From the NCBI GenBank assembly GCA_900617975.1, contig UZAE01001852.1, positions 1 to 11,274 of the forward strand: DNA of 11,274 bases, written 5' to 3'. Below, one piece after another: positions 1 through 6,345 of this stretch. The position numbers and the translations under genes are program-made. Within the stretch, counting starts at the first letter, position 1; every line of letters starts with the position of its first letter. The notes beneath the pieces are model-generated. The model saw nothing but the letters and a program-made list of their open reading frames with translations, was not told the DNA's origin and searched no databases. The DNA is from Rodentolepis nana (lineage: Eukaryota > Platyhelminthes > Cestoda > Cyclophyllidea > Hymenolepididae).

Positions 1-389
1 CCACACCAGTTTGCTAGTAGTTTAAGTGCACTATTAAGAGCACTTTCTGTCCTCTCTTGAGCGTTTTTCTTAGGGGTGGAATACCATAAAACAAGATCAT
101 CTGCATAAAGTAAGCACTTAACGCCCGTGACTGTCTGTACCAATTCGGCTATGTCATTGATGAAGGTATTGAAAAGAATGCAGCTTGTGACAGCTCCCTG
201 TGGAAGGCCTGTTTGTAAAGATTGGATTTTGATAGAGCATTTCCATATCTGACTTTGCACGATCTTTGTCCAATCAATGCTTTTATCTAGTTTAGCATGT
301 TATACTTAATACCAATCTTTGCCAATTTTAGAATTAGCTTCTCTTTCCATACTAAGTCATATGCTGATTTGAAATCGACGGAAACAGCC
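1..389 (-). pseudogene. Non-LTR reverse transcriptase, palm region, partial
   Basis: In the living element this domain copies the element RNA into DNA at a nicked chromosomal target. Domains seen in order on the minus strand are motif A VDFKSAYDLVWKEKL (about 335-379, with the catalytic Asp), a helical stretch with a TAG at 287-289 where relatives usually have Trp, then motif B GLPQGAVTSC (180-209). These are followed by LFNTFINDIAEL and motif C LLYADDLVLW (about 87-113, catalytic Asp pair at 96-101), then an open thumb-proximal stretch ending LLANWC at the window edge. From about 239 to base 1 there are no stops (about 79 codons). A one-frame shift between about 210 and 240 separates motif A from motif B. 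The rest of the thumb and the 3' end lie outside the window. Low decay in the last 79 codons suggests a fairly recent copy. Confidence 0.92.
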
Positions 390-472
390 GGAGACATTCC
401 TCCAGCATTCCACTGGAGGATCTGAAGACATTGTGATTCGCCCTGAGGAGGGCGATTTTTCTTATAGCCTTT
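390..472 (-). pseudogene. ORF2 start: first residues of APE-type endonuclease
   Basis: About 27 codons in frame with the downstream palm. They read as a short basic, proline-containing lead (KKNRPPQGESQ) and then CLQILQWNAGGMS, the opening beta strand of an exonuclease-endonuclease-phosphatase fold as found at the N-terminus of non-LTR ORF2 proteins. The Asn in this strand is the first conserved active-site residue in that family. Everything after GGMS in the endonuclease is missing, including the catalytic Glu, Asp and His motifs, so this fragment cannot nick DNA. No ATG lies in the open part upstream of LQWNAGG; the stop at 473-475 precedes it, so the original start was probably further upstream or reached by another mechanism. 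Two compact inverted repeats lie inside this stretch. Confidence 0.8.
399..454. other. Two perfect hairpins at the retroelement ORF2 start
   Basis: CCTCCAG (399-405) pairs with CTGGAGG (413-419) across 7 nt. CGCCCT (439-444) pairs with AGGGCG (449-454) across 4 nt and is followed on the plus strand by a T-run. Both sit inside the coding stretch that leads into LQWNAGG, so they may reflect RNA structure near the ORF2 start of this element family or simply codon choice. The second looks like a bacterial terminator, but nothing else here is bacterial. Confidence 0.7.
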
Positions 473-689
473 TTAAAGCTAATCATAATTAATCGAAGTC
501 AAAAACAAATGCCGATTGATAGGCTTTTTTGACGTATGAATATACGTTGTCCAGGGTGCACCACGAGGAGGTAAGTCAAATATAAATATGGATATTATTT
601 TAGATTAAAAGATTTGAACTTATATTTGGTGAGAATTTTGTTATGCTACCGACTTCAATTTCACATAAAATTGTTTTTTCAAAATTTTC
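473..689. other. Junction between retroelement copy 1 and repeat A, no gene seen
   Basis: No recognisable coding sequence. A strong 5' splice-site match on the plus strand, GAG followed by GTAAGT (571-576), follows CAG at 552-554, but the pyrimidine stretch is not adjacent to that AG. On the minus strand there is a short open frame (about 492-580) ending in FVFDFD. It vaguely recalls the sequence before motif A of non-LTR reverse transcriptases, but it is too short to name. Weak similarity to the start of repeat B may begin near 630. Confidence 0.4.
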
Positions 690-1830
690 ATCAGTTTGAG
701 ATGTTAATGTAGGAATAACTTTCAATAACTTTACTGAACACTGTTAAAATCAGAAATCATAAATGGAGACATTATCTACTTAAACAATTTCTTGTGCTTG
801 TTTTTTCCATTAATATTTTATAAATTAATGTAAATACTACTGACAAAATATAATAGCACATGTGTTATGGAAGGCTAAACGTAAATACTTAGTAGAACAT
901 ATGCACAAGTTATTAAGATAGCAAGATGGATGTATTTTATTTTTCATTGTTTAAAAGTGCGTAGAAATAATTGAGAGTTGCATTTAAAAATGAATATCAA
1001 ACTTACAAGTGAGAGGCATATTCAGAATTGAAATCCTGCCAAGGCAAACAGGCGCAATATTATAGAATAATGGTTAATTCATTAAATAACTTGAATACAT
1101 TTATCTCTGTTAAATTCATATCACAAGGAGGTTCTAGATTTAATGAAAATTCATTAAGTATTGATCAATATGACTGGCAGTTAAAAATATGGCTAGCAAT
1201 TACTGCTTAACACACCAAATATTTTGCATGTTTTCGCAACTCATGAATACAGCCGGTTTGCGAAAAAAAATAGATTTCGTAAGTTAAAAGTTAGACGTTG
1301 AAAAGTAGCAACTTACGGTAAGTTGTTTGATAAATCGAAATGTACGTGTTTTTTTCATTAAGCGAGTGTTTAATTTGTGCCCCTACAAATAGCTTTATTG
1401 ATGGCTATTGGCAAAGTAGGGAGAGAGGGTAGCCTTTGAACTAAGTTTTTAACTTTTATAAGAGCTTCATTAAATGATCATTTACCAATATTTTGAAACG
1501 AAAAAAAATATTAAAGGCATAATATAAAAAATTGGAAAGAATCATCGGTGCGCTGGAATATCAATTATTCAAAAGGTCCTGAGAATACCTTGGAGCTGCA
1601 ATCGATAGAACCAATATCATTCAATTGTTAGGACGCTAACTTTCCAATATTTGATCACGCAATAGATTTAATATTCTCTTCTGTGTATGAATGGAATGAA
1701 GGCATACTTTCTAATGATAACGTTTAATTTGCACTTTGAATTGGTTAAATTCATTGCTCTTGCAAATTCAACAATTTCAAGTATCTTTGTATATTTAAGT
1801 GTCAATTATAGCATAACCGTCTTATCAAGA
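690..1830 (+). repeat. Diverged direct repeat, copy A
   Basis: By eye this region matches copy B (about 2800-3610) in the same orientation and order. Exact shared words include a 15-mer (TACTACTGACAAAAT, 835-849 against 2927-2941), CATTTATCTC (1098-1107 against 3187-3196), CTTGGAG (1589-1595 against 3485-3491) and CAATCGAT (1599-1606 against 3495-3502). Between these are long stretches of clear but imperfect similarity, for example CACAAGTTAT followed by ATTTT-rich sequence near 905-960. Offset falls from about 2090 to about 1896 between 1107 and 1589, so copy A has about 190 bp extra there. It has no convincing coding frame. Boundaries are approximate. It could be a non-autonomous transposon, an untranslated part of a larger element, or a segmental duplication. 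Confidence 0.75.
1231..1323. other. Hairpin cluster in the extra segment of repeat A
   Basis: Three inverted repeats lie within 93 bases. TTTTCGCAA (1231-1239) pairs with TTGCGAAAA (1258-1266). CGTAAGTT (1278-1285) pairs with AACTTACG (1310-1317). ACTTAC (1311-1316) pairs with GTAAGT (1318-1323) around a single base. The second and third compete for the same bases. This stretch falls in the part of copy A for which copy B has no clear partner, so it may be a small insertion. Confidence 0.6.
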
Positions 1831-1842
1831 GTATTTGCTCGA

Positions 1843-2468
1843 AGGAAAATTATATTTGAAATTATCAGATTAAATGTTTAGAAATGTCAAAAATACTTAA
1901 AGATATACGCAGTCTACAAGACACCTCAGAAAATTTCCAACTTTGACCTTTTGAGCATCACCCACAAAATCGTAGTATAATAAGATTTTAATGCATATTC
2001 CAAAAAGATGGCTAAAAGGGTATCGAAGACATGCTTAACACCAACACTATGGAACTAATTTACATTGATGAGCATCCTGCTACACACCTGCACTACAATG
2101 AGACCAGAACAACTCCTGACTTGCCCCTGACTTCAAGCGACATCAGAGAGCATACGTCCCACAAAATAATTAACGATGCTGGTTCTGGTCTTAAATTAGT
2201 CATTGCTTGTATTACTGTCGGCAGCAAACGTATGGCACCGAAATAACCAACTAAACTATCATGGAACTTCAAGATGGCCCGCTGTCCCATATTCCAAAAC
2301 CTTTTAGACAACGAACTTTACGTAAGTCCCATCACCTACAACCAACATTCTGACAAATTTTGCAACCCTATCACGAATATCATGATCAAATGTGCAAAGA
2401 AAATTATTCTCCGTGACAAGAATAAACCCTTGGTCTACGCATCACGCATTTACGTAATTGAAAATTGA
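1843..2468 (+). pseudogene. APE-type endonuclease (C-terminal part) and linker, broken
   Basis: The intact enzyme nicks chromosomal DNA to prime reverse transcription. Reading frame 1 gives EIIRLNV, a TAG at 1879-1881 where Trp is expected, then KIYAVYKTPQKISNFDLL and HKIVV. Two TAA codons (1978-1983) then replace the residues before DFNAYS (1984-2001), the DxN catalytic strand. The frame then shifts to frame 0, where a TAA at 2013-2015 precedes KGIEDMLNTNTMELIY, HPATHLHYN and TRTTPDLPLTSSDI, and finally the segment GSGLKLVIA (about 2190-2216). In this family the last motif normally carries the catalytic His (SDH or SGH); here that position is Leu. A TAA at 2244-2246 is followed by a linker fragment (WNFK, NELYVSPITYNQHSDK, IMIKCAKK) ending at a TGA at 2466-2468. 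The ATG at 2031 is internal, not a true start. Confidence 0.88.
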
Positions 2469-2507
2469 AAGTGTTAAACAAATACTAAAAAGGTCAAAGA
2501 CAATATC

Positions 2508-2732
2508 AACTTTAATAACTATAGACCTATCGGTCTCAAAAGAATGTTGGTTAAATTTATGGAAAGAATGGTTAACACAAGGCTGACATGGATTCAACAG
2601 TTTAGAGTAATATTTAAGATAACATTTTAATTGAATTCCGCAAGGGTTTTTAGACGGCGTAAGGTCTACATTTGCTAACAAAATCCTGAATCGCAATTCG
2701 CTACGACAAATGACATTAAAAAGAAACAAATG
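2508..2732 (+). pseudogene. Non-LTR reverse transcriptase fingers, broken
   Basis: Frame 0 gives NFNNYRPIGLKRMLVKFMER followed by MVNTRLTW (2508-2591). This is the conserved block of non-LTR reverse transcriptases usually written YRPI-L-S---K--E-M---RL. After a TAA at 2628-2630 the same frame continues with LNSARVFRRRK (2631-2663), matching the usual Q-GFR-RRST block. Then come a TAA at 2676-2678 and a weaker stretch ending NDIKKKQM at 2732. The palm with its catalytic Asp residues is absent. About 200 codons that should separate the linker at 2468 from this block are deleted. The frame matches that of the endonuclease remnant upstream, so the deletion kept frame or is compensated. Confidence 0.85.
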
Positions 2733-2799
2733 TTCCATTGTCTAAAGTATAGTGAAAGTATGTCAATTCGGAGCACACGACCAAGCTTTATGTTTAAGT

Positions 2800-3610
2800 A
2801 GACTTTTTCAATACATTTAAAAAGGTAATGGACTTCAAAAACTCTACTGAGTATTGTAAAAATCAGCAAACTATAAAAACAAGTCATGCATGTTTTCAGT
2901 TCTAATACGCAGAAGCTAAGTGTATATACTACTGACAAAATTCAGTAGAATGTGTTCTAAAGGGATTAAGTAAATGAAACTTTACCACAAGTTATCAATG
3001 AAGTATGTCCATGTTCTTTTATTTTTTATCATTTAAAGGTACACAACAATAAGTGTGAGTTACATTTGAAAATGAACATTGAAATTTCATGTGAGGTAGA
3101 TTAGTTTGATAAAGGTTCGTGCCAACTCAAACGGGCACTAACTGTTAGTAAAATCATTAATTCATTCACATCAATTTATTTAAGTGCATTTATCTCCATT
3201 AAATATATATCTTTGAAAGATTTTGATTTAATACAAATTAAAGTATTGGGGATAGGGAAGTTTCTAGGTGGAAAATATAATTCGCTTTTCTTTGTGAGTG
3301 CTCATTCGGTGTTTGTGCTGATAAATTCACGCATTCCTACCTGCAACATGTTCATAAAAGCATCATAAATAATTAATCAGATATTATTAATTCATTATAA
3401 ACTCCTAAAACACAATGAAGGTGTTTTAAATGTATAATATATGAGTGTTTTTTTCAACCATCATGTAAAAGTGCCTGTAAATATCTTGGAGATTCAATCG
3501 ATGGAATCACTTCTTATCATTTGCTTCAACATTAACTTTGAAATAGTTAAATCATACAAACAAAATATTTTGTGTTTCAAGCACTTTTCTGATTAGTCAT
3601 GTCAGAAATG
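2800..3610 (+). repeat. Diverged direct repeat, copy B
   Basis: Partner of copy A with the same order and orientation; see the shared words listed there. The best-preserved blocks are 2921-3105, 3120-3215 and 3474-3600. Similarity may begin as early as 2760. It directly follows the reverse-transcriptase fragment that ends at 2732. It lacks about 190 bp present in copy A between the CATTTATCTC and CTTGGAG landmarks. No coding frame is supported. Confidence 0.75.
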
Positions 3611-4298
3611 AAAAAACATGCCTAAATTAAATTGTAAGGAACGAATTGCAAAACTGCGTAATGCAAAATAGATCATGTATAGCGGATTGTTTAAATTAAT
3701 GCCATTATTAATTAGTTAAAAAAAACTTGATGAGTGAATAGGATAGAAAATGAGGAGAATAAATTCTTCATGGAGAATGATACATACAATTTTTTCATTT
3801 ATGCAGCATAGGCTTATGTGACTGGGCAAAGAAGAAAGAGTTTAATTTACCTTCTAAATCGAAGGTCGTATGAAATTAATGTGGATACAAATTTAGCAAT
3901 TTGAAGCAACATTATTTGGAGTACTGTCTATTATTGGAAAAAATTCATCCTTTTTGTATTCGTTATCTCGAAGACAAATCGGGAATCGTTTCCTCATCAC
4001 ATGTTTATGTTTTCTTTATAATCAAAAAGTATAGAAAATTAAAATGGAGTATAATCAATGTGTCCCACTTCTCTTCAATAAACACCTAATTCAGGCTCAC
4101 GAATTCAAACAAATTAACAGGAATAAGTAATGTTAGGGAATATCAACCCTGATTTAGTTAAAAGTTATTCTTTAGCGAATTTAGCTCCAAATTGATTTGA
4201 GTAAGAAGCAAACCTTCACAAATCATGAGGCACAGGCTTGAAGCATTCGTCACCGAAGATGATTTCCACTTGACGGTTTGGACAGGAAACTCAGTTAA
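3611..4298. other. No gene recognised
   Basis: AT-rich sequence with no motif-bearing frame. Two frames of about 60-75 codons occur (3901-4089 and 4225-4449, both plus), but neither has recognisable motifs, and runs of this length are expected by chance at this base composition. Confidence 0.5.
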
Positions 4299-4541
4299 CC
4301 AATACAAAGGCAACAGGTACATTTACAGACTGAGTTTGACTATGGAACATGGTTTGTGCCTGCCAGACTCACTCCTGTCATTAATTACTTTACCGATCAT
4401 AAAACACTTACTCATGGCAGCAGCGAATATTCGGAACTTTGTGTCTTGAAATTTCTGCTCTGCTCCAGACAATATGTGACAATTTTCTCGACACGGATAC
4501 CTTGGCTAACTCTAATTACCGCTTCGGCAAATATGATTTAA
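4299..4541 (+). pseudogene. Possible retroelement fragment (RNase H-like TDHK motif), very weak
   Basis: An open stretch of 80 codons in frame 0 contains YFTDHKTLTH (4386-4415). This recalls the TDHKPL-- strand of the RNase H domain in LTR retrotransposons of the Ty3/gypsy type, where the Asp belongs to the active site. The rest of the frame (for example EFDYGTWFVPARLTPVI before it, and the region after it) does not match that domain in any way I can confirm. An overlapping frame of 74 codons is also open. The stretch is richer in G and C than its surroundings, which fits degraded coding sequence, but a chance match is quite possible. Confidence 0.18.
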
Positions 4542-6057
4542 GTATCGAAGCTTCTCCGAGAAGTAGTTTGTAAATATTATTCGGTCAAAAATTGAATCTG
4601 AGAAAAAAAATTTGCCTTTATTTAGATGCCAAGTCAATTAAATTATTATTGATGGATTCATTAGTGAGATGAAGGTGAAAATGAACTTTGGGGTATTTAA
4701 AAATGTCTTATGATACTTGCCAAAAAATGTGAGCTGTGGGATTTGATTTATTTGAAGTAGATTTTCTTAACATACACTTGAATAGGGTTAACTTTCTTCT
4801 CCGATGAATGCTTTATTTATTTATTTACCAATCAAACTCTCAGAATAGATATTTTAAATCAAAAACTCTCTCCTACATGAATAAACTTGTTATATAATGA
4901 CAAGAAGTTGCCTTTTAATCAATGTTCGTAGAAAATAATTTTTGTGTCCTAATAACTAGGAAATCTTTGCTTACAACCACGATTTCAATTAAGATGTTTG
5001 AGATATTAATGAAATATTTGCAGAAACGTCGTGGCTAGAGAAATTGACTGAAATCACAAGAAATTTATAGTTCATGATTTTTGCATATGGAAGGGAAAAA
5101 TACGATTTAATAATAATGAACAAACAACGTTTGATTCAGTTCAAAGTAAGCAATCAGGTTGAATTCAGATCGTTATTGATTATATTAAGATAATTATCTG
5201 TGTATTTTTTGTGATCAAATTTATAATTCACGTAAAATTGGTTGGAATAGTGAAGTTGTTGCTAGAATGTGACCTGTATATATCTGTCAATGCAATTTGA
5301 TTCTTAATATTGCTGAAAAGCATGTTTTCACTGTTGAAGTAGCATAGACATGGCGTGACGACACTCATAAATATCACGTATGACACGACGACAATCAATT
5401 AAAATGAGCTGTTTCTAAAATATTTAAAGTTCGATTGTGCATCTAAAACCAATGTGTCTTGGTGCTGACAAAGCTTGTTATGTCAAATGTAAAGATATGT
5501 TGAATTTTCTACTTCGAATGTTATAGTGGTGACATATTGAGTGATTGGAAGTTTCAGCTACTGTAACTCAGGCTTGACTGTTTGTTCGCTGTCCAAAACA
5601 CCCCCAATTAACTCTCGAGTTTGTTAATGGTTCTTCGATCTCCTTCTTCCAAATTTTGTGCAGAAGAGTAAACAGTCAAAAGGTGCAAAGTTAGCAGAGC
5701 AGGTGGAGTAGAGCACACGCACATGGAAAGCAAATTTTTGTGTTACTCAGTGATTTATTTATTTGCGCCACGTGCTGTGTGCTAGCAAATTCGGAGCAAC
5801 TAAAAATCTATAATACTCAAGCGATATGCGTGTAAATTATTTCTCAACCAAAAATTTGCAATAAATATTTTTACCTTTTTCGGATTAAATTATTATCGAA
5901 TACTAGAGATGCAACATTAATTAAGGCTAATTCCATAGAAAAACAAAAAATTGGTTTAAAATTTTTTTAAAGCAAAGTGTTGCATTAAATGGACGCATGT
6001 CCACTGCACAGTCAGTAACGTCAAGTGTTTAAGTGTTGAAATTCAGCTGCCTTCTAA
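4542..6057. other. No gene recognised
   Basis: AT-rich, with no coding motifs in either strand. Small notes: a TTTA run at about 4812-4824, a pair of near-repeats rich in GACGAC at about 5355-5395, a less AT-rich patch at about 5573-5780, and a CACGTG palindrome at 5769-5774. Confidence 0.5.
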
Positions 6058-6345
6058 CAAGGCAGTCGGGTGGCGACATCAGAGTCAAGTGGATTGGAAC
6101 TGAAAATCAATAAGGCGAATGCTCGAAAAGTGGACACCGAATATTGCCGAAGATCGGGTCATTCCATCTTCGCTGATTTAATATTCCAGTTGGATCAAAA
6201 CGACCAATCAAAACTTAGTTGAGACCATTACAGAGGCAGAGACATTGCACAGGAGGCTTTTTCATGTTCCTTCAACGGCTTGCTTTACTCTCTAATAAGG
6301 TTATTTTTAAATTGTGTTACAAGCTTCATAAGAATCAAGCTATAA
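6058..6345 (+). pseudogene. Possible non-LTR reverse-transcriptase thumb remnant, weak
   Basis: A frame open from 6058 to a TGA at 6220-6222, then open again for about 40 codons, in a patch less AT-rich than its surroundings. It contains SGLELKINKANARKVDTEYC (about 6082-6144). This resembles the GL-IN--KTK-M stretch that follows the YADD motif in several LINE clades. Further on, RGRDIAQEAFS (about 6232-6264) resembles the DI--RI-KA--AF segment of the same domain. The usual FTYLG block between them is not visible. Resemblance is by pattern only, and no catalytic motif is present. If real, it is a second, older LINE type from a clade other than the jockey-like copies. Confidence 0.25.

Larger units (their letters stand above)
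1..472 (-). mobile_element. Jockey-like non-LTR retrotransposon, internally deleted copy
   Basis: This is a partial LINE-type element read on the minus strand. Its 5' side is at about 472 and its 3' side leaves the window at base 1. Seen directly: the start of the APE-type endonuclease (ILQWNAGGM at 395-421) is followed after a few codons, in the same frame, by the reverse-transcriptase palm (VDFKSAYD at 356-379). Several hundred codons that normally separate these are absent. The palm then runs through GLPQGAVTSC (180-209) and YADD (96-107). One TAG (287-289) and one frameshift (about 210-240) interrupt it. An in-frame TAA at 473-475 marks the upstream limit of the open frame; whether sequence to about 570 also belongs to the element is unclear. 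Family assignment rests on motif order and wording and is firm at the level of non-LTR element, less so for the exact clade. Confidence 0.9.
1843..2732 (+). mobile_element. Jockey-like non-LTR retrotransposon, second decayed copy
   Basis: A plus-strand fragment, apparently of the same family as the copy at 1-472, containing the middle and end of the endonuclease, part of the linker and the reverse-transcriptase fingers. The first roughly 100 codons of the endonuclease are not recognisable upstream, and the palm is missing downstream. Similarity stops at about 2732, just before where motif A would start. Six in-frame stops, at least one frameshift (about 2000-2015) and a large internal deletion between 2468 and 2508 show it is inactive and older than copy 1. 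It lies between repeat copies A and B. No poly-A tail and no target-site duplication were found at either edge, so the edges are probably rearrangement points rather than original insertion ends. Confidence 0.9.

Noticed and set aside
439..463. GC-rich hairpin followed by a T-run, like a Rho-independent terminator
   Set aside because: It lies inside retrotransposon coding sequence of an animal genome, and no bacterial gene precedes it.
1687..1881. 64-codon plus-strand frame starting with ATG at 1687
   Set aside because: Only its last residues (EIIRLNV) are real, as part of the endonuclease; the front part belongs to repeat A and its start is accidental.
2093..2311. 72-codon minus-strand frame opposite the endonuclease remnant
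   Set aside because: It is an antisense shadow of the plus-strand endonuclease, whose motifs are clear.
2442..2938. Two overlapping minus-strand frames of 98 and 87 codons
   Set aside because: They run across the LINE remnant and repeat B, have no motifs, and their hydrophobic, Cys- and Phe-rich make-up is typical of AT-rich non-coding DNA.
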